Assembly: GCF_005217525.1 (NCBI RefSeq)
Contig: NZ_PNXQ01000002.1
Coordinates: 153,182-209,561 of the forward strand
Origin: Paenibacillus terrae
Lineage (GTDB): Bacteria; Bacillota; Bacilli; Paenibacillales; Paenibacillaceae
DNA length: 56,380 nucleotides
Direction of reading: 5' to 3'
Part shown: in pieces, positions 15,967 through 26,060 of the stretch
How the letters are laid out: every line of letters begins with the position of its first letter
Position numbering within the stretch: position 1 is the stretch's first letter
Notes under the pieces: model-generated
What the model saw: only the letters and a program-made list of their open reading frames with translations
The model's database searches: none
What the model was told of the DNA's origin: nothing
Program-made: the position numbers and the translations under genes

Positions 15967-17031
15967 TTAACTTCCAGGCACATAAATTTGGTCAAAGATG
16001 CCCTTGTCGCTAAAATGCTTTTGCTGCGCCTCCTTCCATGTTCCGAATACATCCTTCAAGGTCACCAGTTCCAGCTTGGGAAATTGATCCTTGAACTTCT
16101 CCTTTACGCTATCCAGCGTTGGACGATAATAGTTCTCGGCGGCAATGGTTTGCCCCTCTTCGCTGTACAAATATTTCAAGTACGCATCCGCTACCTCACG
16201 TGTACCTTTTTTATCCACGACCTTATCAACCACCGCTACCGGAGGCTCTGCCAAAATGCTAATCGACGGATACACGATGTCGAATTTATCCGTCCCCAAC
16301 TCCTTCACGGAAAGCAGCGCTTCATTCTCCCAAGCGATCAACACGTCACCAATTCCGCGCTCTCCAAAGGTTGTTGTCGCTCCACGCGCTCCACTGTCCA
16401 ATACCGGCACATGTTTGTACAGCTCCTGTACAAATTGCTGGGCTTTGGCTTCATCGTTATTGTTTTTCTTGAGCGCATACGCCCATGCCGCAAGGTAATT
16501 CCAGCGGGCTCCACCTGATGTCTTGGGGTTCGGCGTAATAACCTGCACATCGCCGCGAATCAGATCATCCCAGTCCTTAATTCCTTTCGGATTGCCCTTA
16601 CGCACCAGCAGCACAATGGTTGAAGTGTATGGAGAGCTGTTATGCTCATATTTATCCTGCCATCCTTCTTTAATCAGCCCTTTTTCCTGTAATGCATCAA
16701 TATCGTAGCCCAGAGCCAGGGTAACTACATCCGCATCCAGCCCATCCTGCACCGAACGGCTTTGCTTGCCAGATCCTCCATGAGATTGCTTAATCGTGAC
16801 CTTCTGCCCTTTCTCCTTCTCCCAGTGGGCGGCAAACGCCTTGTTATACGCCTCATACAGCTCACGGGTCGGATCATATGAAACATTGAGCAGCTTTACA
16901 TCCTTGGAACCCGAAGCAGAGCTGCCATTCGCCTGTGTTTCACCCTTGCTTGCTCCACAAGCACTTAACGTCAACGTCAAAACCAAAGATAGTCCGAGAA
17001 TAAGTCCACTTTTCCATTTCCCTTTCATCAA
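15967..17031 (-). CDS. sbp: Sulfate-binding lipoprotein of the sulfate ABC transporter
   Basis: A 354-residue binding protein. The signal peptide ends in the lipobox LSACG, giving a membrane-anchored lipoprotein. The mature protein has [17 protein letters not shown], the hallmark N-terminal block of Sbp/CysP, followed by [12 protein letters not shown] and [13 protein letters not shown], whose residues bind the oxyanion. It begins ATGATG with AGGGGTG upstream. It is the first gene of the operon, behind a leader of more than 200 nt with a terminator-like structure. Confidence 0.92.
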   Translation of the reverse strand: MMKGKWKSGLILGLSLVLTLTLSACGASKGETQANGSSASGSKDVKLLNVSYDPTRELYEAYNKAFAAHWEKEKGQKVTIKQSHGGSGKQSRSVQDGLDADVVTLALGYDIDALQEKGLIKEGWQDKYEHNSSPYTSTIVLLVRKGNPKGIKDWDDLIRGDVQVITPNPKTSGGARWNYLAAWAYALKKNNNDEAKAQQFVQELYKHVPVLDSGARGATTTFGERGIGDVLIAWENEALLSVKELGTDKFDIVYPSISILAEPPVAVVDKVVDKKGTREVADAYLKYLYSEEGQTIAAENYYRPTLDSVKEKFKDQFPKLELVTLKDVFGTWKEAQQKHFSDKGIFDQIYVPGS

Positions 17032-17098
17032 GACACCCCTAATTCTATGTAATTTGTAGAAACAAATTCATTTGCGCCTGTTATTTACAGACATATTC

Positions 17099-17192
17099 AA
17101 AAAAAAGAGCGGAGAATTCCCTGATGCAGCCCTGATAGGTCAAACCTGTCGCGTGGACAGTGTCTGCCTGCTGTTCCTAGAGGTTCTCCGCT
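17099..17192 (-). promoter_or_regulatory. Structured leader of the sulfate operon: long hairpin closed by a 9-bp stem and U-tract
   Basis: On the minus strand AGCGGAGAA (ends at 17192) pairs with TTCTCCGCT (to 17108) and is followed at once by eight T. Inside lies a second extended hairpin: CAGC/GCUG, AGG/CCU, CAGAC/GUUUG and CUGUC/GACAG around CACGC. The outer stem plus U-tract is a terminator, so folding of the whole domain would switch off sbp-cysT-cysW. It shows no hallmark of the SAM-I, T-box, FMN, TPP, lysine or cobalamin elements that I know. Confidence 0.55.
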
Positions 17193-17252
17193 ACAATAGC
17201 GAAATCACACTTTAATTCTTTAATTCCTACCTGTTTAATGAGTTATGTAGAT

Positions 17253-17281
17253 ATAATACGAGAGTTTACGAGCGTTGTCAA
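17253..17281 (-). promoter_or_regulatory. Promoter of the sulfate uptake operon
   Basis: On the minus strand, TTGACA (17281-17276), a 17-bp spacer and TATTAT (17258-17253) make a near-perfect vegetative promoter about 220 bp upstream of sbp. Just downstream, around +1 to +30, is AAACAGGTAGGAATTAAA, which could be a half of a CymR-type sulfur operator; that part is speculative. Confidence 0.75.
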
Positions 17282-17341
17282 ACCTTTTTTTGGCATGGAT
17301 GATCTGTGCTTCGCTTGCTTGAGGGGATCAGAGGGGGAAAT

Positions 17342-17369
17342 AGTCAGGAACAACAGGATGTTCCCGACT
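17342..17369 (-). terminator. Hairpin after the lipoprotein gene
   Basis: AGTC-GGAACA pairs with TGTTCC-GACT with one mismatch. The following minus-strand sequence is ATTTCCCC, a weak U-tract. It separates the lipoprotein gene from the sulfate promoter. Confidence 0.45.
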
Positions 17370-17402
17370 GCTTACAAGCTATTTTCACACACGAGGTACT
17401 AC

Positions 17403-18086
17403 TTAATTAGCGACCGTTTCGAGATTGACCGAAAAAACTCCAAAAAGCTTCGGATTATCTGTAGCTCTTCTCAACCACAGCTCGCCCGAGCCAACCATGA
17501 CTCCCTGATAATTGACAAACAAGTCGTCTGTCTTTTGATTCACCAACGCTTCACGAATTGCGTCTGTAAAAATCTGATCGTACTTGGCAATGAACTCTTT
17601 CTTATTCGGAATCGTTAGCGCCTTTTCACTGTCATTGACACGCAGAGGGTAGAAAATGTAATTGGCCACCTTTTCCTTGTCATTGTCGGCAACAGCCTTC
17701 TGCAACGCTTTGAACGTGTTCAAAAAAGCCTTAGGGTCCTGAATGCCTGCTGCCTCAAAAGGATTGTGGGATGGATTGGCGGATTTTGAGGAGGAAGAAA
17801 CATCCGATGAAGTAGCCGGGGCCGATGGAGTTGACTTTTCCGCGCCATTTCCGTTGTTTTCCGCACTCTTGCTCTCTTTCGCTACTTTTTCATTTGGGGC
17901 TGAACCACTACGATCCGCATCATTTCCATGCTCTATCGCACTTGTATTGCTTCCAGTCTCAATGGTTTCAGCATTCTTATCCTGACCGCAGCCAGCGAGA
18001 GCCACGAATGTAAATGTAAGTAAAATGGCTGTGAGTGACAGCCTCCGTGACATTTTCTGATTACCATATTCTTGGGTATTGGGCAC
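17403..18086 (-). CDS. Putative lipoprotein of unknown function
   Basis: A 227-residue protein starting at a GTG with AAAGGA 9-10 nt upstream. A hydrophobic stretch ends in the lipobox ALAGCG (Cys33), then comes a low-complexity Ser/Asn/Glu/Lys linker to about residue 105. A globular C-terminal domain of about 120 residues follows (DPKAFLNTFKALQKAVADND, then VNYQGVMVGSGELWLRR), resembling small NTF2-like or DUF4878-like folds; I do not recognise it firmly. It probably sits outside the membrane on a flexible tether. It is upstream of the sulfate operon but separated by that operon's own promoter. Confidence 0.65.
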   Translation of the reverse strand: MPNTQEYGNQKMSRRLSLTAILLTFTFVALAGCGQDKNAETIETGSNTSAIEHGNDADRSGSAPNEKVAKESKSAENNGNGAEKSTPSAPATSSDVSSSSKSANPSHNPFEAAGIQDPKAFLNTFKALQKAVADNDKEKVANYIFYPLRVNDSEKALTIPNKKEFIAKYDQIFTDAIREALVNQKTDDLFVNYQGVMVGSGELWLRRATDNPKLFGVFSVNLETVAN

Positions 18087-18207
18087 AACGGGTCATCCTT
18101 TCTGCTTCTGCTTTCTGCTCTGACCTATTCTGTTCATTAAGTCTTTAACCGTTCTATTGTAACATAAGTAGGCTAATGACCGCATGTCGTGCCCATATGG
18201 AAGGAGC

Positions 18208-18702
18208 TTACAGCGTGATATAAGCGAAGGTTTTGACTGATCCTTTGGAGCCATCGTCCGTATTTACGTCCAAAATCAGCTCAGTTGTGGAATCCTTCGT
18301 TGCTTCATGTTGTTCCTCCGGCTTTACCAACAACAGGTCATGCCGTTCTCCCGGCTGCAACGTTCGGCTGGAAAATCCATCTGTCTGACCTGACAAGCCT
18401 GACGTACCCGCGCTTCTAAGCTTATATCGTATAGGTTGCTTCCCTGTATTCTTGATGCTGAAATACAGCTTCCGTCCCTCTTCAAACGTAAAGGTTGTTC
18501 CTCCCTCTCCCTCAAATTGCATGATCTGGTCATGTACAATGCGTTTCTCTGCGCTTCCTTGCTCACTCTGCGTACTTAACGCAGCAGCCGGGTGTGTCAC
18601 ACTCGCCGTTGATGTAGTATGCGTAGTCGTCGATAAGTTGGCAAAAGCAGCATATCCCACAATTGCCCCTGCAACCCCCATCCAAACCCACTTATCTACC
18701 AT
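18208..18702 (-). CDS. Hypothetical exported or membrane-anchored protein
   Basis: A 164-residue protein with an N-terminal hydrophobic segment (VWMGVAGAIVGYAAFANL) that can serve as a signal anchor. A Ser/Thr-rich linker follows, then a beta-rich domain with FEEGRKLYFSIKNTGKQPIRY and LQPGERHDLLLV, reminiscent of an Ig-like envelope domain. No enzymatic motif is visible. AGGAGG lies 7 nt before the ATG and overlaps the end of the small open frame at 18716-18937, so the two are probably translated from one message. Confidence 0.6.
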   Translation of the reverse strand: MVDKWVWMGVAGAIVGYAAFANLSTTTHTTSTASVTHPAAALSTQSEQGSAEKRIVHDQIMQFEGEGGTTFTFEEGRKLYFSIKNTGKQPIRYKLRSAGTSGLSGQTDGFSSRTLQPGERHDLLLVKPEEQHEATKDSTTELILDVNTDDGSKGSVKTFAYITL

Positions 18703-18715
18703 TTCATTTCCTCCT

Positions 18716-18937
18716 TCATAGAACTATGCCGAATTCTAAACGATACAAGCCATTCTCCATACCATTTAGTCGTTGCCTGCCTATTCGCTCGTGAGCAATG
18801 TTGATAATCCAATCCTCTCCTTCGGTATTCTGGAAACACAAATCCTCACCTAGCATAAAAGTGTCCGCTCGTTCCATAGCATAATCAATCAGCCGTTCAT
18901 AGGCCGTTCCCCCGACATCGCTGCATAATTGGAACAG
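18716..18937 (-). CDS. Small unrecognised open frame (about 73 residues), possibly 5'-truncated
   Basis: The frame is open from an in-frame TAA just after the pdp terminator to a TGA that touches the AGGAGG of the next gene. It encodes protein-like sequence (AYERLIDYAMERADTFML, then LCFQNTEGEDWIINIAHERI). No ATG, GTG or TTG sits well: GGGGGAG is followed 4 nt later by CTG (18937), while the first ATG has no ribosome site. It is either a real small gene with a rare CTG start or the tail of a gene that lost its 5' part. I do not recognise the family. Confidence 0.4.
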   Translation of the reverse strand: MFQLCSDVGGTAYERLIDYAMERADTFMLGEDLCFQNTEGEDWIINIAHERIGRQRLNGMENGLYRLEFGIVL

Positions 18938-18959
18938 GTCTCTCCCCCTGCCTTACCAT

Positions 18960-18997
18960 ACAAAAAAAACCGAACTCATATCTATTATGAGTCCGGC
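18960..18997 (-). terminator. Terminator of the deo/pdp operon
   Basis: On the minus strand CCGGACTCATA pairs with TATGAGTTCGG (one mismatch) around a short loop and is followed by eight T, about 25 nt after the pdp stop. Confidence 0.85.
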
Positions 18998-19021
18998 TGT
19001 CATATTTTTCAAACTTGTATT

Positions 19022-20323
19022 TTACTCCGTCACCGTTCCGTAGATCAGTACAGGAGCTTCGGCGTGATCCGCAATACGGATGTTCGCGTAGATTTTCTCC
19101 AGCACTTGGGCTACATCTTCACGGTTCGCATGGATGGTAACCAGTGAATCGCCCACTTTTACAGCATCGCCGACCTTTTTATTCAGCATCAGGCCAACAG
19201 CCAGATCAATCTCGGATTCTTTGGTTGCGCGTCCTGCTCCAAGCAGCATCGCAGCGGTACCGATTTCGTCAGCCACGATTTCAGCCACCACACCATCCTG
19301 CTTCGCAGGCACTTCGATGAGATACTGTGCTTGTGGCAAGCGTTCCGGATGATCCACAACCGAAGCGTCACCGCCCTGGTTTGCAATAAACTCTTTAAAT
19401 TTCTCCAGCGCTTTGCCATTGCGAATGACTTCCTGAAGCTTCTCTTCGGCGTCTTCGAGAGAATTGGCTTTGCCAGCCAAAAATACCATCTGACTGCCCA
19501 AGGCCATACACAGCTCTTCCAGATCCTTAGGTCCTTGACCGCGCAGTGTATCAATCGCTTCTTTGACTTCCAGCGAGTTACCAATGGCAAGGCCCAGCGG
19601 CTGACTCATATCGGAAATGACAGCCATCGTTTTGCGGCCGACATTGTTACCGATGCTTACCATCGCGTGTGCCAGTTCTTTGGCATCATCAACGGTTTTC
19701 ATGAACGCGCCTGCACCTGTCTTCACATCGAGTACGATGGCATCGGAACCAGCAGCGATTTTCTTACTCATGATTGAGCTGGCAATCAGCGGAATGGAAT
19801 TTACGGTTGCTGTAACGTCACGCAAGGCATACAGTTTTTTGTCCGCAGGCGTGAGGTTGCCGCTTTGTCCGATGACCGCGATTTTACTGCGATTGACCAG
19901 ATCTACGAATTCGTCCTTGCTGATTTCTACGTGGAAGCCTGCAATAGCCTCCAGCTTATCAATCGTTCCTCCGGTATGTCCGAGGCCGCGACCTGACATT
20001 TTCGCTACTGGAATGTCCAAAGCCGCTACGAGCGGAGCCAGCACCAGCGTTGTCGTATCGCCCACACCGCCAGTGGAGTGCTTATCGACCTTCACGCCTT
20101 CAATCGCGGACAGGTCAATCGTATCACCTGAATGAACCATCGCCATCGTCAGATCCGCGCGTTCGCGTTCAGTCATATCTTTGAAGAAAATGGACATCGC
20201 TAACGCACTTACCTGATAGTCAGGAATTTCCCCCTGCGTGTAGCCCTGGATAATAAAATTAATTTCCTCGGTGGTCAGTTCTTTTCCATCACGCTTTTTC
20301 TCGATCAAGTCTACCATTCTCAT
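19022..20323 (-). CDS. pdp: Pyrimidine-nucleoside phosphorylase
   Basis: A 433-residue enzyme cleaving uridine, thymidine and deoxyuridine with phosphate to base plus (deoxy)ribose 1-phosphate. The phosphate-binding motif KHSTGGVGD starts at K81. [16 protein letters not shown] and [10 protein letters not shown] are also diagnostic. A C-terminal biotinyl-like domain ([20 protein letters not shown]) completes the family length. It is the last gene of the deo operon and lies directly after deoD. GAGGAG precedes the ATG. Bacillus-type Pdp accepts both uridine and thymidine. Confidence 0.95.
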   Translation of the reverse strand: MRMVDLIEKKRDGKELTTEEINFIIQGYTQGEIPDYQVSALAMSIFFKDMTERERADLTMAMVHSGDTIDLSAIEGVKVDKHSTGGVGDTTTLVLAPLVAALDIPVAKMSGRGLGHTGGTIDKLEAIAGFHVEISKDEFVDLVNRSKIAVIGQSGNLTPADKKLYALRDVTATVNSIPLIASSIMSKKIAAGSDAIVLDVKTGAGAFMKTVDDAKELAHAMVSIGNNVGRKTMAVISDMSQPLGLAIGNSLEVKEAIDTLRGQGPKDLEELCMALGSQMVFLAGKANSLEDAEEKLQEVIRNGKALEKFKEFIANQGGDASVVDHPERLPQAQYLIEVPAKQDGVVAEIVADEIGTAAMLLGAGRATKESEIDLAVGLMLNKKVGDAVKVGDSLVTIHANREDVAQVLEKIYANIRIADHAEAPVLIYGTVTE

Positions 20324-20354
20324 ATGTCATTTCTCCTCACTGTGCGTATGATCG

Positions 20355-21062
20355 TTACAGGGATATCGCTGTATCCAGGGCAACTTCCATCATTTCTTTA
20401 AAGGTCGTTTGCCGTTCTTCTGCTGTCGTTTCCTCACCTGTCAGCAAATGATCGCTTACCGTCAGAATCGTCAACGCATTTACGCCAAATTTGGCCGCCA
20501 GCGTGTACAATGCCGAAGTCTCCATCTCGACACCCAGTACGCCGTATTCCATCAGCTTTTGTGTAATTGATTTGTCATCACGATAAAAGCTGTCCGAGCT
20601 GAACACGTTGCCGACATGCATTTTTAAGCCCTTGGCAACACCGCGATCATAAGCGCCCTTTAATAAAGGGAAACTGGCAATCGGCGAATAGTCGTAGCCG
20701 CCAAAGATATGGCGGTTCATGCCGGAATCCGTGCAGGATGCCTGTGCCAAAATAACGTCACGAACATGCACATGCTCCTTCATCCCGCCGCAAGTACCTA
20801 CGCGAAACAAGTTTTTTACACCGTACTCGCTAATCAGCTCATTGACATAAATACTGATAGATGGCAATCCCATGCCGGTTCCCTGTACAGATAGGCGTTT
20901 GCCCTGATACGTTCCCGTAAATCCGAGCATTCCGCGCACCTCGTTGTAGCAGGTCACGTCTTCCAGATACGTTTCAGCAATAAATTTCGCCCGCAACGGG
21001 TCTCCGGGCAGCAAAATCGTTTCTGCAATCTCTCCTGGTTTGGCTCCAATGTGTACACTCAT
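20355..21062 (-). CDS. deoD: Purine-nucleoside phosphorylase, hexameric DeoD type
   Basis: A 235-residue protein from the ATG at 21062 ([14 protein letters not shown]). The frame extends 7 codons upstream, but GGAGG lies at the right distance only for this ATG. It carries [27 protein letters not shown], and SDHLLTGEE, whose Asp is the catalytic acid of the hexameric family. It cleaves purine (deoxy)nucleosides. Its gene is between deoB and pdp, so the (deoxy)ribose 1-phosphate made goes to DeoB. Confidence 0.95.
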   Translation of the reverse strand: MSVHIGAKPGEIAETILLPGDPLRAKFIAETYLEDVTCYNEVRGMLGFTGTYQGKRLSVQGTGMGLPSISIYVNELISEYGVKNLFRVGTCGGMKEHVHVRDVILAQASCTDSGMNRHIFGGYDYSPIASFPLLKGAYDRGVAKGLKMHVGNVFSSDSFYRDDKSITQKLMEYGVLGVEMETSALYTLAAKFGVNALTILTVSDHLLTGEETTAEERQTTFKEMMEVALDTAISL

Positions 21063-21116
21063 ATTTTTATTCCTCCGTCCCATTTGTCCGAGCTTATAAT
21101 CTTGCTTGGGTCCTGA

Positions 21117-22298
21117 TTATTGAAGCTCTGCCAAAAAGCTCGTTCCGTGTTTAGGCAGCTTCACACCAAAGTTATCCGCTACTGTCGCGCCGATATCCGC
21201 AAACGTCTTACGTACCGCAAGCTCCTTGCCTCCAGCTGTAAAACGTGGGGAATACGCCAACAGAGGCACATATTCACGTGTATGATCCGTTCCCCGATAC
21301 GTCGGGTCATTCCCATGGTCTGCGGTGATAATCAGCAGATCCTCATCCGTCATTTTAGCGAATACCTCTGGCAAACGGGCATCATAATCGTCCAAAGCCT
21401 GACCATATCCCTGCGGATCACGGCGATGACCGTATACAGCGTCAAAGTCGACCAGATTCAAGAAGCTTAACCCGGTAAAATCCTCATCCAGTGTAGCCAC
21501 CAGTTTATCCATGCCATCCATATTGGACACGGTGCGCACTGCTTTCGTCACACCCTCACCGTCATAAATGTCGGAGATTTTACCCAATGCGATCACATCC
21601 AGACCTGCATCCTTCAACTCGTTCATCGTGGTACGACCAAACGGCTTGAGCGCATAATCATGGCGATTGGAGGTGCGGGAGAAGTTCCCGGCCTCGCCCA
21701 GGAACGGACGCGCAATAATCCGGCCCAGCATGTACGGGTCTTCCAGCGTGATTTTACGACAGAACTCGCAAATCTCATAAAGCTCCTTCAAAGGTACAAC
21801 TTCCTCATGTGCCGCAATTTGCAGCACCGAATCCGCCGATGTATAGATGATGAGCGCTCCTGTCTTCACATGTTCCTCGCCCAGTTCATCAATGATTTCC
21901 GTTCCGCTGGCAGGCTTGTTGCCAATGACTTTGCGGCCCGTATGCTCCTCAATGCGCTGAATCAGCTCATCTGGAAAACCATTGGGGAATACGCGGAAAG
22001 GAACCGCAATATTCAAGCCCATGATTTCCCAATGTCCGGTCATTGTATCCTTGCCGTTGGACGCTTCCTGCATTTTAGTGTAGTACGCGAGCGGCTTCTC
22101 AGCGGCTTGCACCCCTTCAATAGAACGAATGTTGGACAGACCAAGCTTACCCATATTCGGCATGTTCAGACCGCCACGTTCGCGGGCAATATGACCGAGT
22201 GTATCTACATCGTAATCATCAAACTGGGCAGCATCCGGCGCTTCGCCGATCCCCACAGAGTCCATGACAACCAAGTGAATCCGTTTGAATTTAGACAT
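21117..22298 (-). CDS. deoB: Phosphopentomutase
   Basis: A 393-residue alkaline-phosphatase-superfamily enzyme converting (deoxy)ribose 1-phosphate to the 5-phosphate. Metal ligands occur in [12 protein letters not shown] and [17 protein letters not shown], and the phosphothreonine site is in [10 protein letters not shown]. It links the phosphorylases (DeoD, Pdp) to DeoC. The ATG is preceded by AAAGGA. It is full length for the Firmicute family. Confidence 0.96.
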   Translation of the reverse strand: MSKFKRIHLVVMDSVGIGEAPDAAQFDDYDVDTLGHIARERGGLNMPNMGKLGLSNIRSIEGVQAAEKPLAYYTKMQEASNGKDTMTGHWEIMGLNIAVPFRVFPNGFPDELIQRIEEHTGRKVIGNKPASGTEIIDELGEEHVKTGALIIYTSADSVLQIAAHEEVVPLKELYEICEFCRKITLEDPYMLGRIIARPFLGEAGNFSRTSNRHDYALKPFGRTTMNELKDAGLDVIALGKISDIYDGEGVTKAVRTVSNMDGMDKLVATLDEDFTGLSFLNLVDFDAVYGHRRDPQGYGQALDDYDARLPEVFAKMTDEDLLIITADHGNDPTYRGTDHTREYVPLLAYSPRFTAGGKELAVRKTFADIGATVADNFGVKLPKHGTSFLAELQ

Positions 22299-22329
22299 GA
22301 TGAAATTCCTTTCCTAACTCGCTGTTTTT

Positions 22330-23508
22330 TTACAAAAACAACCCTGCAATAATTGCCGACAGTACGCTAACCAGCGTTGCGCCGTACAACAGCTTCAGAC
22401 CAAAGCGGGCCACCACATTCCCCTGCTTCTCATGCAGACCCTTCACAGCCCCGGAAATGATACCGATGGAAGAGAAGTTTGCAAAAGATACAAGGAACAC
22501 CGATACGATCCCGACCGTGCGCTCCGACAAGCCCGTTTGCTTGGTCAGATCCAGCATCGCTACAAATTCGTTGGACACGAGCTTGGTGGCCATAATGCTG
22601 CCTGCCTGAACCGCTTCGCTCCATGGAATACCCATGACAAAAGCGATAGGCGCAAACACATAACCAAGCAATGATTGGAAGCTTATTCCAAGCGCCCAAG
22701 AGAAAATTCCGTTAACCATGGCAATCAGCGCCACAAAACCGATCAGCATCGCAGCTACCGTAATAGCAACCTTGAAGCCGTCCATAATATACTCCCCGAG
22801 CATTTCGAAGAAGGACTGCTTCTCTTCATCCTGAACCTCCAGCAAATCATCTTCCTTCTCAATCTTGTACGGATTAATAATCGAAGAGATAATAAAACCG
22901 CCGAACAGGTTCAATACCAAAGCAGTAACCACATATTTGGGGTTCAACATTTGCATGTAGGCTCCCACAATCGACATGGACACCGTAGACATCGCAGACG
23001 CACACAGCGTATACAGTCGATGCTTCGGCAGGAGACCAATTTGCTTTTTAACGGAAATAAACACCTCGGATTGACCCAGAATAGCCGAAGCTACAGCGTT
23101 GTAGGATTCCAGTTTACCCATTCCGTTTACTTTGCTCAAGACAAGCCCGATATATTTAATAATAAAAGGCAACACTTTGACATATTGCAAAATCCCAATC
23201 AGCGCGGATATGAACACGATCGGCAGCAATACACCGATAAAGAACGGCGCCGCCCCTTCATTCGCAATCCCGCCGAATACAAAGTTAATCCCTTCCATAG
23301 CGTACCCAATCAGACTGTTAAACCCTTTTGCAAAACCTTTGACCAGAATTTCACCAATCCCTGTATTCAGCAATACAAAAGCAAGTGCCGCCTGCAATAC
23401 AACCATAACCACCAACGGACGATACCTGATTTTACGTTTGTCACTGCTGGCAACGTAAGTAAGTGCAAATACAACAAGCAGTCCCACCAGAGCGATTACA
23501 TATTTCAT
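22330..23508 (-). CDS. nupC: Concentrative nucleoside transporter, NupC type
   Basis: A 392-residue polytopic protein of the CNT family. Conserved features are the N-terminal Nucleos_tra2 region, the [20 protein letters not shown] segment, and the C-terminal [20 protein letters not shown] segment that lines the nucleoside and cation sites. It imports nucleosides with H+ or Na+ for the enzymes encoded around it. The ATG follows GAGGGGG. It is third from the front of the structural operon. Confidence 0.93.
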   Translation of the reverse strand: MKYVIALVGLLVVFALTYVASSDKRKIRYRPLVVMVVLQAALAFVLLNTGIGEILVKGFAKGFNSLIGYAMEGINFVFGGIANEGAAPFFIGVLLPIVFISALIGILQYVKVLPFIIKYIGLVLSKVNGMGKLESYNAVASAILGQSEVFISVKKQIGLLPKHRLYTLCASAMSTVSMSIVGAYMQMLNPKYVVTALVLNLFGGFIISSIINPYKIEKEDDLLEVQDEEKQSFFEMLGEYIMDGFKVAITVAAMLIGFVALIAMVNGIFSWALGISFQSLLGYVFAPIAFVMGIPWSEAVQAGSIMATKLVSNEFVAMLDLTKQTGLSERTVGIVSVFLVSFANFSSIGIISGAVKGLHEKQGNVVARFGLKLLYGATLVSVLSAIIAGLFL

Positions 23509-23584
23509 TTTATTTTCCCCCTCATTACATTAAGCGCTTACATTACCCATAAAAAGAATGCGCCCCGAAAGAGGCATTCTTTTT

Positions 23585-24010
<426 letters not shown>

Positions 24011-24673
24011 TTAGTAGGAAGATGTAGACTGCTGGCCCTCGATGATTGTCACACCGGAACTTGCACCGATACGGCTTGCGCCCGCTTCTACTAATTTCTG
24101 TACGTCTTCCAGACTGCGTACGCCGCCGGAAGCCTTAACACCAATCTCAGGTCCTACGGTTTTGCGCATCAAAGCCACATCTTCCGCAGTTGCTCCGCCA
24201 GTAGAGAAGCCTGTCGACGTTTTCACGAAATTCGCTCCTGCTTTCACGGACAGCTCAGAAGCCAGTACTTTTTCTTCGTCTGTCAGCAAGCATGCTTCAA
24301 TAATTACTTTTACCAGTGTACCCTTGGCTGCTTCCACGACTGCACGGATGTCCTGCTCAACGAACTGTAAATCACGTGCCTTCAAAGCGCCTATATTGAT
24401 AACCATATCAACTTCAGTCGCACCGTTAGCAATAGCATCCTTCGTTTCGAACGCTTTCGTTGCCGTCGTATTCGCTCCCAGCGGGAAACCGATAACGGTG
24501 CAAATGTTCACGCCTGTACCAGCCAGTTGCTCTGCGGAGTAAGCTACCCAGGTCGGGTTCACACATACGGAAGCAAACTGATATTTCTTCGCCTCAGCGG
24601 TCAATTTTGTAATTTCATCCTTCGTCGCGTCTGCACGCAACAATGTATGGTCGATTAATCCTGCAATGTTCAT
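24011..24673 (-). CDS. deoC: Deoxyribose-phosphate aldolase
   Basis: A 220-residue TIM-barrel class I aldolase splitting deoxyribose 5-phosphate into acetaldehyde and glyceraldehyde 3-phosphate. The Schiff-base lysine is K151 in [12 protein letters not shown], with the proton-relay lysine in [10 protein letters not shown]. It is the first structural gene after the DeoR-controlled promoter; AAGGAG precedes the ATG. It is complete. Confidence 0.96.
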   Translation of the reverse strand: MNIAGLIDHTLLRADATKDEITKLTAEAKKYQFASVCVNPTWVAYSAEQLAGTGVNICTVIGFPLGANTTATKAFETKDAIANGATEVDMVINIGALKARDLQFVEQDIRAVVEAAKGTLVKVIIEACLLTDEEKVLASELSVKAGANFVKTSTGFSTGGATAEDVALMRKTVGPEIGVKASGGVRSLEDVQKLVEAGASRIGASSGVTIIEGQQSTSSY

Positions 24674-24742
24674 TATCTAATCGCTCCTTCATTAGAGAGA
24701 TCGTATTAGGACCGATGTCCTTTACTTCTCTGTGATAAGACC

Positions 24743-24771
24743 ATCATAGCACGGTATTGAACATATGTAAA
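24743..24771 (-). promoter_or_regulatory. deoC operon promoter
   Basis: On the minus strand TTTACA (24771-24766), a 17-bp spacer and TATGAT (24748-24743) form a good vegetative promoter. A half operator, ATGTTCAA (24764-24757), lies in the spacer. Confidence 0.75.
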
Positions 24772-24777
24772 ATACAT

Positions 24778-24794
24778 TTTGAAATTATGTTCAA
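24778..24794 (-). promoter_or_regulatory. DeoR operator
   Basis: TTGAACATAATTTCAAA closely matches the DeoR palindrome I recall from Bacillus subtilis (ATTGAACAAAATTTCAAT). It lies just upstream of the -35, with a second half-site in the spacer, the same arrangement as in Bacillus. Confidence 0.75.
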
Positions 24795-24859
24795 GCCTGC
24801 GCATGAGGCGTTACCTACAGTCCACTTTAGCTTATACAGCCTCACGCTGAGCCATATGT

Positions 24860-25795
24860 TTACTGTAAAAGTGCCTGTGCCGTAAACTGGTCTGTCACCA
24901 AAATATTCGCATACTTACCACGCAGCGACGCCCGGATGGCCTCCACTTTGCGCTGTCCTCCGGCAACGAGAATCGCCTTCTCCTTCTTGCGCAAATCAGG
25001 CAAATCAATGCCGACGGTACGACTGTTAATTTCCGGACTGCATATGTTGCCCTCATCATCAAAAAAACGTGAGCAAATATCGCCCTTGCCGATTTTTTGC
25101 AGCAGCTTCTGTTCCTCATGGTTAAAATAGCCCAATCTGAACAACAGCGCATCCTCTTTGACCGTCCCCACCGTAAACACAGCAATGTTCGCCTGCTTGC
25201 CAAGCTCAATGATACGCTGGATGTGCCGATCCTCCTCAACCATTTTTTTGACAGCATAACTATCAAAAATCACAGGCAGCGGCAAGTATCGTGCAATCGT
25301 GTGAAAGGCTTCCGCGAACAAATTCACCGTCTCCACAGCATACGTGTTGACATGCGAATGGCTTACGCCTCCTTTGAGCTGTACGACCTCGACGCCCTTC
25401 ACCTGCTTTTGCTGCAGATGAAGCGCCACCGCATGCATCGTTGTTCCCCACGTCACTCCAATAATATCTGCATCTTGTACCGTTTCATGCAAATAATCAG
25501 CAGCTTTTTTGCTAATATGCTTCTTGATTTCCTGATATTCATTTAACGGCGAATAGCAGACCAGAACAGTATCCAGCCCGTATTTCTTCTTGACATGCTC
25601 TCCGAGCTCATCCATATCCTCCATCGGATCAACAATACTGATTCTCACATATCCCTGTTCCTTGGCAGCTTGAAGCAACCGCGATACCGTGGGACGCGAT
25701 ACCCCGAGTCTGACTGCAATTTCTTGCTGACTATAGTCGTTCAGATAGTATAATCTGGCTGCCTCGATACTTAGACGCTGCTTTTCATGTTCCAT
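24860..25795 (-). CDS. deoR: Deoxyribonucleoside regulator DeoR (SorC family)
   Basis: A 311-residue repressor. The N-terminal HTH is YSQQEIAVRLGVSRPTVSRL (residues about 18-37), followed by a sugar-phosphate-binding SorC domain with GVTWGTTMHAV and VAGGQRKVEAI. In Bacillus the effector is deoxyribose 5-phosphate. It lies immediately upstream of the deo promoter on the same strand, and operator-like sequences sit between it and deoC. A GAGG-type ribosome site precedes the ATG. It is complete. Confidence 0.92.
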   Translation of the reverse strand: MEHEKQRLSIEAARLYYLNDYSQQEIAVRLGVSRPTVSRLLQAAKEQGYVRISIVDPMEDMDELGEHVKKKYGLDTVLVCYSPLNEYQEIKKHISKKAADYLHETVQDADIIGVTWGTTMHAVALHLQQKQVKGVEVVQLKGGVSHSHVNTYAVETVNLFAEAFHTIARYLPLPVIFDSYAVKKMVEEDRHIQRIIELGKQANIAVFTVGTVKEDALLFRLGYFNHEEQKLLQKIGKGDICSRFFDDEGNICSPEINSRTVGIDLPDLRKKEKAILVAGGQRKVEAIRASLRGKYANILVTDQFTAQALLQ

Positions 25796-26060
25796 TCTAC
25801 CTCAACCCGCTTATCTTAAAATGTAGTGCCACCGGAAACAACTTCAATCTCCTAAAGCATCTCATATCAGGAGAAACTGAGCGCCATGCCTTGCCATTTG
25901 GAAGATTTAACTGCTATTTTGTGATATTCTGTGAATAGAACCTGGCTACATAGCACCTTCAACTTTATCTTTCCATTTGTTAAAACGCAATAGTTAACCC
26001 ATTTTAACGTCACTTCACAACCTGTAGCAGTCTTATCTCAAATGTAAGGAGAAATGGCCT
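25796..26060. other. Intergenic region between deoR and cheW
   Basis: 265 bp between divergent genes. It must contain the promoters of both. I see only a short CTCCT/AGGAG inverted repeat near 25850 and no convincing -35/-10 pair or sigma-D element. Confidence 0.5.

Noticed and set aside
17099..17246. SAM-I riboswitch or T-box in the sulfate leader
   Set aside because: The conserved SAM-I core and the T-box AGGGTGG sequence are absent.
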